NCBI RefSeq assembly: GCF_033807715.1
Contig: NC_084591.1
Span: 43,178,868 to 43,242,867, forward strand
Reading direction: 5' to 3'
Origin: Cololabis saira
Lineage: Eukaryota > Chordata > Actinopteri > Beloniformes > Belonidae
Length of the DNA: 64,000 nucleotides
Below are positions 37,099-49,255 of this stretch, piece after piece. Both the position numbers and the translations under genes were made by a program. Each line of letters starts with the position of its first letter. The first letter of the stretch is position 1. The notes beneath the pieces are model-generated. The model saw only the letters and a program-made list of their open reading frames with translations. It was not told the origin of the DNA and did no database searches.

Positions 37099-37383
37099 CT
37101 GCAGGACAGAGGACAATGTTAGGCCTGAAGACTAAAACTGCTAATGTCAGAAATCCACAGCAACACGCTGCACAGTGCTGAAAAGGTTCAAATGGCTGAT
37201 ATCCACAGTACAGAAAACAATAACGTAACACCAAAAATGAATCACGTGGAGGCTGTGTGTGATGACCTCTGCAAAGGTGAAATGTAGTAATAAATAAAAG
37301 GAGAATTGCTGTACAGTTTTTATCATAGAGTGATGGAAATATGTCCAAAATAAAACATGCAGGAGTGCACACAGTGCTGTACG

Positions 37384-37905
37384 GAAGAGTATCAGGGCCA
37401 TGCAGGAGAAACAATATTTGAGAGGGGAAGATTTTTTTTTTAATTGTGCACTTCGATATAAACGTACAATTTCGAGAAAAAAGTCGAAATTTTGTGAATA
37501 AAGTCGAAATTTTGTGAATAAAGTCGACATTTCGAGAATAAAGTTGAAATACATTTCGACTTTTTTCTCAAAATTGTACTTCAATATTAATCTTGGCTTT
37601 TCAACTTTTTTCTCGACATTTTGCTTTTTTCTCAAAATTGTATTTCAACATTAATCTCGACATTTCGACTTTTTTTTTCTCGACATTTCTACTTTTTTCT
37701 CGGCATTCCGACTTTTTTCTCGGCATTCCGACTTTTTTCTCGAAATTGTACTTCAACATTAATCTAGACATTTCGACTTTTTTCCTCAACATTTCGACTT
37801 TTTTCTCGACATTTCGACTTTTTTCTCGAAGTGCATAATGAAAAAAAATCTTCCTCCTCTAAAATATTATTTTTATTTTTCTCCTGTCTGGCCCTAATAC
37901 TCTTC
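37384..37905. mobile_element. Foldback element with mirrored (CGAGAAAAAAGTCGAAAT)n arrays
   Basis: The ends GAAGAGTATCAGGGCCA and TGGCCCTAATACTCTTC are inverted with one mismatch, followed by inverted GCAGGAGAAA / TTTCTCCTG and TGCACTTCGA / TCGAAGTGCA blocks. Inside are AATAAAGTCGAAATTTTGTG-type units on the left and CGACATTTCGACTTTTTTCT-type units on the right. The AGTATTAGGGCCA core of the ends is shared with the element at 26931-27420, so they belong to one superfamily with different internal units. Confidence 0.85.
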
Positions 37906-39449
37906 TGAGATCCAGATCCAATCACAATTTTTTCCAAGCCGCTGACACAGAAGCTATTTTTACTTTAGGACTTTTTGAGGCAAAAAGTATATTCATAGTA
38001 AACATTTCTCTTTTTCTTGTGGATTTGTTTTTTAATCCCTCTTCACATATTTAAGTAACAGAAAGAAGTATATTACTACTAAATGGTTATGGAGCATTTT
38101 TGAAGTTAGTTATATATTACGGTTTTAAGGCTACACCCACACTAGCACATCTTCATTTATTGCAGCCTTCTACTCCAACCACTTCAACCACTGAAAACAA
38201 CATTCTGATCCACTGCAGACCTTGTTTCAAGGAGTCAAAGAAATGTTCAAGTATTGGATGATTAGAAAACAGCTTCCTCTCTTTACTGGCAAGCTGTCTT
38301 CAAGGAACTGTGGATGTATTAGGAACCTCACTTATTTCTGACCAGGATTTGTCTTTAAAATCACAATATTAACCCTTACAATTACATACTGTTAGAATTT
38401 TAAGCCTTCACAGTATTAACCCGCACCAAACCCGCTCCTTATGACTGCTTATACAAGATTTTTTGACTTTATATGTATTAACTCGAAAACAAATGAATCT
38501 ATGATTAATGCAAAAATAAGCCAAAAAAGCCATAATGATTAGAATTCATCTTAATGGATTGAAACATTTCAAATTTTCTTCTTTCTTCTTCTGTCGGAGT
38601 TGCATGTGTCTGGCACTTTTTTACAATTGTTCCGTCCTTAGTTGTCATTTTTGTCAAGGATAAATAAACATTGCTGCAATGTCTTTTACTACAATGCCAA
38701 TTCAGGTAGTGTTCTTATGTGACAAAACCCCCATCACCATCATTACCCATCCAATCAAAATTGATTCAAAAGAGAAATATCTTCTTTTCTTTTTTACATT
38801 CCTACAAGAACCTGAGCTAATGTGGTGGGAGCAGATAGTTTTTGTGACATACCTCTGTCACCACTGCCCCACCAAAAATACAAACTAACATAATTTGCAG
38901 TTTCACAGGTTCAAGATTCCATAAAACAACAATTTCCAACATTGGCACATCTAAAATTCATCTATATACACCGGGGAAAATTTGACATGAAACAGTCTCA
39001 GGGTGCAAACATTTGTGGCACCTGAATGATAGTATAACATTTTAAAACATTTTCATTTTTGAGTATTTTGGATTTTTTTTCCAAAACTTTTCAATTTCAA
39101 GCTAAAATAACATTGTTTGGAGTACTTTTACTGCTGTTAAACGTAAAAATTGGTTAAATTTGACTTTAACAGGATGTAAGGGTTTAACAAGTTTCTTAGC
39201 TTCTTCCACCTTTGTAACTTTGTAAAAAATTGTAAATCTCACCACAGCACTATGACAACAGACTAGTCCCTGTATTGTTACTTCAAGACAAGATTACTGC
39301 AAATTCTTATCAACGGGATGTTCTGAAATGACTCTGAATAGCCTTCAAATTTCTCCAATTAACTCGTACCCTGGAGCCACCGGTAAAGGGGGGCAGATGC
39401 CATATAAGAACATAAGCCTGAGACCAGGCAGAGCATAATTAAGTATTAA

Positions 39450-40290
39450 TTTACTGAATCTATGTCAAATCAAGGATAGAATTTAGAAATATTCTTCGAT
39501 TGAAAGCCCTTAAGGGCCTTCCTGCTAAAGAACTTATATCTCCATATTATTCCATATGAGCACTTTGCTCTCACAGACTGCGTTTCCATGCATCAATAAC
39601 CCTTTTAAAACCTGAATATTAGCAATAACCCGGTTTTGCACGGCCATGTAAACACCAATAACTTTGAATTACCTGAATTTGCTCATATTCAGGTTTTTAA
39701 AAACCCGAATATGACCCCTGGGTTACTCCTTTTAAAACCCGAATATTCGGCCAAACGGGATATCCCCATCAAACGGAACAGGAATTTGTTTTCTGCACAT
39801 GCTCTGTTCACAAGGAATCCTGGTCTTTTGAGTCCAGGAAGTTCTTATAAACACGGAGAAACACAAGACCAGGAGGAGACTAATCACTTCATAAATGTAA
39901 TGAAGGATATGAATATTTTGGCATTTGTAGACGGTAGAAAGTACGCGGATAGCCAGATTTACAAGAAGGTGAGCGAAAAGTTGCACGAAGCAGCATTTGT
40001 TTTGAATTTGGATACAGGAAGAAGAAGCGGAACTGACGGCAATTGCGTCATGATATTCTCTGCGCGTCGCTGGTTTGATCCAAATATCCCAAATGATTAA
40101 TCACCATGTAAACAGGGATAACCCTGTTTGCTCACGCATGTAAACGGAATATTCTGAATGTTTCAGTAACCGGAATATTAGCAATAACCCGAATTTTGAC
40201 TGCATGTAAACGTAGTCACACTGTAGGCTTAACTTATGGTTCCTCAAGTTTCCAAAAGTATAGGCATGAATTGCATTCATAAGTAATATT
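39450..40290 (+). pseudogene. L2-type LINE remnant interrupted by a miniature element
   Basis: 39450-39575 reads RLKALKGLPAKELISPYYS with an ALCSHR end, and 40218-40290 continues as CRLNLWFLKFPK, both recalling the C-terminal LINE block ALNGLAP...RSLRS--AGLLVVPRVSK. A 642-bp TIR element separates them, with ACA on both sides. Confidence 0.5.
39576..40217. mobile_element. TIR element with an internal Myb/SANT-like coding remnant
   Basis: The ends are GACTGCGTTTCCATGCATCA and TGACTGCATGTAAACGTAGTC in inverted arrangement (imperfect). AATAACCCG/CCCGAATAT motifs recur in both arms, and ACA flanks both sides (39573-39575, 40218-40220). The plus-strand frame at 39870-40100 contains NHFINVMKDMNILAFVDGRK, YADSQIYKKVSEKLHEAAF, which has the helix spacing of the Myb/SANT-like DNA-binding proteins encoded by Harbinger-type elements. 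Assignment to that class is inference. Confidence 0.65.
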
Positions 40291-42030
40291 TAACATGATA
40301 TTGGAAAATACAACAATGGCGTGTACAGACCCAAATCAAAAAATGTTGAGACAAAGAACTAACTGTTCAGGGTTCAAGCATTCAACACCAATTTCCACAA
40401 CGCCTCTGCTAAATTACTGTTTCAATACGGCGTTAAATGATCTGCAAGTTCAAAGCACAGTTGGTGATGTTAAATGGAGCAGTATTTTCCATTACTGATA
40501 TAAATGAACCTCAATGTACTAGTGAGGAGGAAGACGTGTCATGTGGTGTTATATTCCGCCTCAGACAAGCAGCATCAAAATACTGTATCTGTCCATCTTA
40601 ATGAGGTCCAGGTAGACACCGATTAAGAAGTGGCAGGTGGCCATGCTACCCTACTTCACAGGATGCTTTCCGAAACCAAAAACTGCGTACTACATATATT
40701 AGTCATCGTTAATATATAAAGTGTAAAGGAAATGTATTTTTTTTCCATATACTGGCAAATTTTCATAAAAAATGTCATACAATACAGTGCATAATGAGCA
40801 AGGGAGCTGGCGTGTAGTATTACAATGGACAGAAGGAAGAAGGGCAGAAAGAATCAAAGGAACAGAATTAAATAAGGGAAAATAAATGAGAACTAAGGTA
40901 AAACAGAAATCGTGCTAGAAGTTCTCTGTATGTTGATGAACCTCAATCAGAAAAGCTTCAAAGCATTTCTTTTTTATATCTGTATTTCATGGATGACAAA
41001 TACATATCTCTGTCTGAAAAACATGAACAAAGTCCTCTTGATTTCATGAATCTATTTATATTCATGGAAAAAAAAGAAATCCACAAATGATTATTGAGCT
41101 ATCTCAGCCAAAGGCGAAGGATGTTGAAGATTTTGATGAAGAATTGATGCCATGCAAGTCATCTTTCACTATTGTACCAATTATAACATTTTCTTCATTA
41201 GATAAGCAAATTTGACAAATTTAAGAAATACATGCAAAATGTTTAACTCATCCAAGAATGCATTTATAAAAATACATACATCATAAAGTAAATGTTCTAT
41301 AATTGCAGCTTGTTTATCAGTTATTGCTGTCGGAGTCAAAATTCTTCACTTCTGTTTCAAGTGAACTTCAACACCGAAAATTTCATTTTTTTTCTTATTT
41401 CACTTTCTCATTTGCTTCTCTTTTAGAATCGAATTTAGGTTTGAAGAGAATGGATATAATTCCATAAAAACTGTAGTTGTCCAAGACAACTTGATTGGAC
41501 TTGATTGGACTTCTTTTTTGATAAGTGCTTGTTAAGTCACCACATTTTACATAAACCATCCACATTGATAATAAATCATTTGATAGTGTACACTTATTCA
41601 TTTAATCATTTATTTAATATCCATAAATATTTTCAAGGAAAGCATTGCATTTAATTAAAAAATATTTAAAAAACTGTAATTTATACGAAAATACACCAGA
41701 AAAAAGTTGATGTGAACATGATGGTCATTTTTGTGTTCTGTTTGTCACAGTTTTTGCAGAGTGAAATAATGCATAGAGCCACAGTACGGAGGAAACAGTA
41801 ACACTTGTTGTATAAATGGGTGTAAATGACAGGAAAGTTGAGGAAACTCCCCTAAAAAGTTCTCCTCAACTTCTAGAGAGGGGCATAGGAGAATATCGAA
41901 ACTGGAAACACCAAAAACTAGTATAGTTTGTGCACAGACCAAGAGAGAAATGTTCAGCAGTGGATGATTGAGCAAAGAAACTGAACAAACTGTTAACGAA
42001 GGCGGGCTGTGTTTCCAGATTCCTAAAGAA

Positions 42031-43006
42031 CAGGGTCGGCGTCATGGGGGGTCATTCGCGGGCCATGCCCCCCCAAATGACTTATTGTGCCCCCCCACAA
42101 GCAGGCCAAGCCTTTGTGCCAAACTTTGTATTTTATTGATTACTTATCTTATTGAACGTGAAATCATCCTTCATAAATTACATTTAATTAAAACCTGTGC
42201 TTATTAATCACAAAACACAGGTTAAACATCATGACCAAATCTGCTCCGACCCGCTGTGTCAGGATCAGCGCAGAGACTGCAGCTTCGCCTGAATTATGGT
42301 TCCGCGTTAAATCGACGGCGTAGCCGAGTGTGTAGGGTCGCGGTGCGGTGTGCGTCGCCGCGTACCCTACGCCGTCGGTTCTGCGTTGGTGTGACGCGGA
42401 ACCATAAATCAGCCACCGGAGCAAGGGGTTGGGGGAGCTGGGTTGATGTTGTTCCGCGGACCAAACTTGTTAAAGAGCATCAAACTCACTCTTATCTACG
42501 CTGAAATAACGCTAAAATATAAAGAAGGCGTCCCAAAGTGTGATCTATGGTGAAATAGGAAAATTAAGATGTGCAACTCTTCTAAAGGTGAGACATGCAT
42601 TTAATTGACTTCATGGCGCCAGCCTTGGCGTTTATTATTACGCAAATGTGGAATGTTTAGGTCTGTCTAATTTCGCCAAATTAAATTTGGAGATTCACCG
42701 TTCACATTTTTATGTGTATGCGTTGTATGAGAGAGAGATGGAGAGGGCGAGGGAGGGAGGGAGAGACGTGGCCTGTACGTCGTTGTTTTTTGTTTTTTTG
42801 CAGTTTGGGTGCACAATACACTTGTGTGTGTGTGTATTAAAAAGAGATTTTGCAGTATGTTGTGTAATTGAAACTGGTTTGCTGAGATCGTTGATGGCAA
42901 ACTCATATTAAGCATTTACATCATATTGCGTTCTTGAACGGCAGTTTGTGCCCCCCCGCTGGTTATTATGTGCCCCCCAATTAGATCTGTTCTGCCGCCG
43001 ACTCTG
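42031..43006. mobile_element. Non-autonomous hAT element with perfect 8-bp target duplication
   Basis: Starts CAGGGTCGGCGTCATGG and ends CCGCCGACTCTG. CTAAAGAA occurs immediately on both sides (42023-42030 and 43007-43014), a perfect 8-bp duplication. Subterminal GCCCCCC tracts occur at both ends (42062-42105, 42950-42980). A palindromic GC-rich miniature element lies inside (42285-42416). No transposase. Confidence 0.9.
42285..42416. mobile_element. Palindromic GC-rich miniature element
   Basis: CGCCTGAATTATGGTTCCGC at the left and GCGGAACCATAAATCAGCC at the right, with GTACCCTACGCCGTCGG in the core. Nested inside the hAT element. Confidence 0.85.
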
Positions 43007-43421
43007 CTAAAGAAGAACATTTAGACTGTTACAGGAGACGCTTTTACATGGGTTATGGTTATGAGAGGCCAAGTAAGGCTCAAAGACACAAAAGAAAATG
43101 CAGATTTGGACCATATGGATGAATTTAGGAACCCATGGTCCCCTTTGAGTTGATGTTTTCCAAAGCAGAGTTAACCAATATGAACTCAGGGGAACATTTA
43201 TGTGAAGGAAAACAAAGGCAAGAACCAACGTTAAACAACGATGCATCTCAGTGACAGGAGTTAATCTGTGGAACAGTTTAGATAAAGAAATGAATATGTG
43301 TAGCACGTTATTACAATTCAAAAGCACCTATAAATACAAAATGATCAATAAATATAAAACAAAGGGATAATACACATAGGCAGGTACCTATGGACATGTG
43401 TATGTATGTAGGTATATATGC

Positions 43422-43490
<69 letters not shown>

Positions 43491-43492
43491 CA
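43422..43492. repeat. (GT)n(TA)n microsatellite
   Basis: About 45 bases of GT followed by about 22 of TA. Confidence 0.95.
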
Positions 43493-43599
43493 CAGTATGC
43501 GTGTGTGTATGTATGAATGTATATGTGTAGGTGTGTGTATGTACTATTGTATTATTGCTTATACAAATACTGTATGGAATGATATTTATTAATGACACT

Positions 43600-43835
43600 G
43601 TACTAGTTTATAAAAGGGTAGGCGTCATAAGCTTAGGCTTCAGTCTACACCTTTTGGTCCTTGGTCTTTAGCTAGAATTGTATAAAAAAAATTGTATATA
43701 TATATACGTGTATATACCAAAAATTATAATGTTTTTTTTGTATGGCACCGACGAATTGCACCTGTACTGGGAATCGAAATTACCAATAAACTAATGTAAT
43801 CTAAACTAGACTAAACTAAACTAAACTAAAATATC
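43600..43835 (+). mobile_element. Probable LINE 3' end
   Basis: TAAAAGGGTAGGCGTCATAAG ... CTACACCTTTTGG, then TTGCACCTGTACTGGGAATC, ACCAATAAACTAATGTAATC and a (CTAAA)n tail (43800-43829). The layout matches LINE 3' termini. No coding part is left. Confidence 0.5.
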
Positions 43836-44129
43836 ATCAATCAAGGTCAATTATGCGGCAAAGAAAGCTGCAGATTTGGTCTCTGTTTGACCCAAACTAT
43901 TTTTTTAGTTCTAATTTTTCAGGGCAGAGATAGTGTGTACCTCAACTGTAAAACTGTAAAAATTGTTGCCATCAGCAAAGCACTGCAGATACTCATGCAG
44001 CAGCAGGCTGGGGAGAAATGTATTTTCTCTGGCTATTAGGGCTGGGACACACCAAAAGGGAGTCTTCTAATGAATAATGATTTAACGTCCTCATCACTAA
44101 ACTGTAATAAGTACACAACATTGTTTTGC

Positions 44130-45400
44130 TAAATATTATAGGCAATGATAAACTTTCTTCTATGCTGCACATTTTAGTTTTAGTTTTAACTGAGCTAACT
44201 GTCTTTGGAGCCAAAGAGAAAGGATTACAGGTCACCATAGAGGTTCAATCTAAACACCTAAAAACCACCAACCAGGCCAGAAATCTAGGTGTAGTCATTC
44301 AGGGACAGAAACAGTCTTAACAGTGTGGTGAAAATCTGTTCCAAGCTTATTGGACTCAAGCAGAGAGACCTCGGCTCCCTATGGGAACAACAGGTTTTGA
44401 GGAAGACTCCTCGTATTCTGGGAACTTCTGGACATGTCTTAGAAAAATAATTTTCACTGCTCCTTCAGGGCGTCGTTATGCCCAACCTGTTTGTAAGGGT
44501 AATCGCTTTCCAAGTCTTTTATCCCCTCTGCTGTCCGGCTATTAAATTTATCCTTATGAATTTGTTTAGTACGTGCAGTTAGTGCATTTACCTTCTAGGA
44601 ATGATATCATCCAATGTTTGTATAGACTGTTTTTTTTTAAATTAATTAATTTGTTGGTATCAGCACTTTTTAATGCAACAAATTGCAGATTTTTGCACAC
44701 AGCTGCCAACTTTCTCTCTGTGTTTCTATTGAATGTGTTATGTGTTTGTTATGTGTGCGTTTGGGCGAATCAAATTGCCCTTCAAGGGATAAATAAAGTT
44801 GTCTTGAATCTTGAATCTAGTGATAGACTCGGACCTAAATTTGGAAAAACACATTAAGGCAACAACAAATTCAGCCTAGTATTACCTTAAGGATATATCA
44901 AGGTTAAAAGACCTGATGTCTCAGCAGGACCTGGAAAGTCCTGCTGAGAGACTAGTCCATGCATTCATCTTTAGTAGCTTGATTATAGTAACAGCATCTT
45001 TACAGATTTACCTAGAACGTCAGTTATACAACTGGCTGCCTGTCTGTCAGAGGATATACACTAAAGTTCTGATGCTGGTCTATAAAGATCTGAATGGTCC
45101 AGGACCAGAATACATCAGTGACGTCCTGACCCAGTATGAACCTGACATGGACATGGAGAAGCTGCATTCAGCTTCTATGCTCCACATGTCTGGAACAAAC
45201 TCCCAGAAAGCCTCAGATCAGCTGAAACACTCCAGGCTGAAGGGGACTTTTCAAAACGTAATAATATTTTAACTACTGATTTTTATCCGAGTTTTACAGA
45301 TTGCTCTTTTTTCTTTCCGTTTTAAACCATGCTCTTTATTTACGTTTTAATGTCTGTAAAGCACTTGGAGTTGTGCTGTGGAAATAAACTTGCCCTGCCT
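44130..45400 (+). mobile_element. L2-type LINE remnant split by a second LINE 3' end
   Basis: 44150-44315 reads LTVFGAKEKGLQVTIEVQSK, HLKTTNQARNLGVVIQG. The same protein resumes at about 44816 as DLEKHIKATTNSA ... LKDLMSQQDLE ... VHAFIFS, VLMLVYKDLNGPGPEYISDV, then a 3'UTR ending GCACTTGGAGTTGTGCTGTG. The intervening 44319-44815 has its own LINE-like end, CAAATTGCCCTTCAAGGGAT AAATAAAG with a TTGAATC tail. Several frame breaks; dead. Confidence 0.7.
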
Positions 45401-46417
45401 TGTATACCAAATAATCCAAACAGGTAACAGATTTTCACACTTACCTGCATTACAGGGGATCATGAGAAAAAATATTTTCACTCTGTTTGTTCCGAGTTTC
45501 AAAGAAAACTGCATTTAACTAAGAGTGAAATAGTAGCTTGTGTGGCAGTGACAGTCCACAAAAAGAAGAAGTGTTCATTCACGATCCCTGCCGTCAGGGG
45601 AGATTACAAGTGCAGTTCCTGTTGTAATTGCCTTGACATTTTTCACACCTCTTTTCTCTAAACGATCTGCAGCAGCCCCAGGGAGATCTGCTATCTGGAT
45701 CCAGTGCTGCACGACACAGCGCATTAGAGGACAAACTAGTAACATGACACATCAAGAAACCAAGAAGCCTTTGACTTAGCTTAAAGACAGCAGTCAGGTT
45801 GGAGACTGATTCTTCACTGGGACTGTAAGGCCTTGTCAAAGATTATCAAAAATAAATCAGTACTTGAGCTTTTAACAAAGTTTGAAAAAGCCTTAATTTA
45901 GCTTGCATGCTCACAAGAAGCCAGTGGTAGAACACAATAAGCAGCCCCTACTCTTGAGGAAGATGACCTGTTCTGATAAATCCACTTGTTGATTAACTGA
46001 TTAGCTGCTGTATTGAAGTTTCTGAGGTTATCCTTATCATCTTTCATTTTCTCCCTTGCCAATGTGTGACGGTCTTTGCAGACAAAAGCACACGTCACAT
46101 ATACATGTACCGTATTTTCGCGACCATTCGGCACGCCGTGTGGAAAGGCGCACCCTCAGTTTTTTGTGTCATATTTTGATTTAAAACACACATACGGCGC
46201 ACCGACCGAAAAGGCGCTGTCTACACACATGGAGCGCTGCCTTACAACACACACACACGCGTGCACAACACACACAAATAGAGCGAAAAATAAATAAATT
46301 AAAAATAAAGCGGGAGCAAAACTTAGTTTGATTGTACTTTATTTAAATTATTACATTTATCAAACCCATCGAAATCTTCATCCTCCGTTTCTGCATTCAT
46401 CCGAGCCTAATCGCGCT

Positions 46418-46637
46418 GAGACCAGGAGAACTGATCAGTGAGACCAGGAGAACTGATCAGTGAGACCAGGAGAACTGATCAATGAGACCGGGAGAACTGA
46501 TCAATGAGACCGGGAGAACTGATCAATGAGACCAGGAGAACTGATCAGTGAGACCAGGAGAACTGATCAATGAGACCAGGAGAACTGATCAATGAGACCG
46601 GGAGAACTGATCAATGAGACCGGGAGAACTGATCAGC
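46418..46637. repeat. 22-bp minisatellite, ten copies
   Basis: Unit GAGACCAGGAGAACTGATCA followed by GT or AT. A/G variants at two positions are shared among neighbouring copies. It contains the palindrome TGATCA in each unit and lies within the TIR element. Confidence 0.96.
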
Positions 46638-47077
46638 AGCGACAGGCAGAGTCCGCAGCTCTCTGGCCGCGCTGCAGCAGAGTCATTTCCCGTGCCGTAC
46701 GGCCCCTCGGAAATGATGCCGGCTTTTGCAAAAGCACGAACAACAGTCCAACCCAGCAGACAAGTCAGCCCACACATCTACAATCCTTCAATAGTAAACG
46801 ACGGAGCCCGCCGACCGAGCGGGAGCCGACGTGTCGGCTTCTGCTCGGTCGGTGGTTCCTCCCTGCCTTCCGGCCCGCCTCTGCGGCGCAGCCACCCCGG
46901 GAGCAGCGTCTTCTTCTCGGTAGCGAGTCAGAGTCTGCCCGTCCGCCACGGAGCCGCCGCCGGGCAATTCACGCGCCCCCTTCCCCCTTTAACATCTCAT
47001 GGTGGTCCCTACTAGGTCCGCAAATCCCGCCCCACCCCTTCCCCCTTAACTTCTCATGGTGGCCTCAATTACGTCCG

Positions 47078-47159
47078 CCTTATGGATCCGCGTTAAGTCG
47101 ACGCAGCCCTACGCCGTACGCTCTGCGTTGGTGTAACGCGGAACCATAAATCAGCCTTT
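47078..47159. mobile_element. Palindromic GC-rich miniature element, short copy
   Basis: CGCCTTATGGATCCGCGTTA at the left and GCGGAACCATAAATCAGCCT at the right followed by TTA, with GCCCTACGCCGTACG at the centre. Nested in the 46108-47258 element. Confidence 0.8.
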
Positions 47160-49104
47160 AAATAATACAATAGGCGCATTGCGTCATTGGGCGTGCGGCA
47201 CATTTAAAAAAAAAAAAAAGACGTTTATATGCACCTAATGGTCGCAAAAATACGGTACAATTTTGTCCAAGCAGACACTCAGGAATGTAGAACTATAATA
47301 ATTTGTTTAATCATCAGCTACATGCTTTATTGGAAATAAATAGTTCAAAATCCTACAGTAATTTAATCGGCGGGCGGACGGGTGGGGTGGAAAACTAAGG
47401 GATTACTGTCAACGTCTGAAAATACATCTACGTAATCACAGATATCCTCTAAGTGAGAGAACAACATTTTGATTCAACTCTGACGCTGAAGAAATATCAG
47501 AAAGAAATGTGTGGCATCATCAAAACAATACAGGTTTATTTAGATTTAGAACGTTCCTCTTTTCAAAATAAAAATAAACTGTATAAAACATTTACTTATT
47601 GTATAAAATACAAAGAAAGCAAAACTCTGTCAATACAGAATGCAAAAAAACGAAAGAAAGAAAAGTTGCTATGGGCTATCCTGAAAAACATCATCACTTC
47701 ATTTGCATAAACCATCATTTGTATGTATTACAAAGCAAAAGTCTTCAACAACAGGAGACTAAATAAATTGTTAGACGAGTCCCTGGCGACTAGCGGCAGC
47801 AACAACACAGCAACAAAGAGGCCATGACGGAAACACTGATTGGCTGTTTTTGTATAAGTTTTCCTTCTTCTTCTTGTAGTTTTGTGGCAGAGTAGAAGTA
47901 TGTTATTGCTTGTCCTACTGGCATGTTCACAAAACAGCTTTTCACATGATGAGATATTGTTTCTCTTCACATCCCTACTTAAAGCTAAACTGCATTTATC
48001 AACTCTTGTGTCTGCAAAACGGGGAGCTAGAGGCTTTTCATTGTTTGACGACTAAAATCTGAGCGCAATGTTTCCGTCAGACAAACAAAGAGGGTGGAGC
48101 GGTGAAGTGGAGGGAGAGAGGAGGTAAAGAGCAGTTTGATGGGGAGGAGCGCAGTGAAAAGACAGGTAATTCTATACCGCTAGAGATTGTTCCTGAGCAT
48201 TTGTGTTTCAGCAAAGTGAGCAGGTTGAATTTAAAAACAAGTCACTATAAATAAGACATTTATGGTCTTATTTTATTGTATTATTATTGCACTTACAATA
48301 AAGGACACATGTATGCCCAGATTAGTTCTTTTTACAGTGAAAGCGATCCACACTCAAAAAAAACATCTCCATCCACATGACACCAGCCCAAAAGTCTGTC
48401 ACACAGCCATCCACACAACAGATTAAAACATCTTCGCCAATATAGAAACCAACGATGTTTGGGGAGTGCTGAGTCTCAATTTTCTGCCCCCAAATCGTTT
48501 GCGGGGTTTGCATTATAGCTTGTATATATTGTCAGGAGCTGTGGATTCCCAGATTTGTTTGGAGAAATATGTTGTAAAGATGGTGAACAGCCAGTGATGC
48601 TGATCACTCTTCCAATGTTTGTGTTTCTGCTTTGCTTGCGTGCATATGTTTGAAATGAGCATGTGTGGCTGTCAGTCACTGGAATCTTGGCTGCACAGGC
48701 GTGAACATGTCCTGCTGAACATGTGTGACTCAAGTGTGGGAAAAACACACAATGAGCTCCTCCACCAATTTGCAGCGTTTGAGTCCTGTCATGTTACATT
48801 ATTTTGAGAGAAGTCTTGCACGGGAAGGATGAATTATGTTAAAGGAAGTATTATTGGTAAATATCTAGGATTACATGGCTCGTACTCAAGTGAGACTCCC
48901 AGCTGTCTTCTAGAGGGTCAGTGCCATAGACTGTTCACAATGTAACAGTTTCATTTGACTTTATGGCAAACTTGTCGATCACAAGTGGTCCCGTATTCAA
49001 ACATACTGTAGCTTCATTGTCATTTTTGCTCTAAATGTAATCACAATTTATAAAATAAACACCATGCTGTATTGAGGTACTCTTAAAACTGGATTAAATG
49101 AATG

Positions 49105-49255
49105 ACTAGATCAAATTAAAAAAGATTGAACTGAACAGGATTGTGTTTGGTTGGACGATACTGGACTTTTTCTGTGGAAAGTGCCTTGAGATGACTTTTG
49201 TTTTGAACTGGCACTAAACAAATAAAGGTGGATTAAACTGAACTGAATCGTTCTC
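49105..49255 (+). mobile_element. LINE 3' end fragment
   Basis: GTGCCTTGAGATGACTTTTG followed by AACTGGCACTAAACAAATAAA and a degenerate GAACTGAA tail, the familiar fish LINE terminus. No coding part. Confidence 0.6.

Larger units (their letters stand above)
46108..47258. mobile_element. TIR element with ACCGTATTTTCGCGACCAT ends
   Basis: The left end is GTACCGTATTTTCGCGACCA and the inverse of the right end GTACCGTATTTTTGCGACCA: one mismatch in 20. Motifs GGCGCAC and CGGCGCACC follow on the left, and GCGTGCGGCAC on the right. The interior contains a 22-bp minisatellite (46418-46637), GC-rich non-coding DNA and a palindromic miniature element (47078-47159). No intact transposase. Confidence 0.75.

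Noticed and set aside
46418..46637. CRISPR-like array of 22-bp repeats
   Set aside because: Units are directly adjacent without spacers and lie in a vertebrate transposon; this is a minisatellite.
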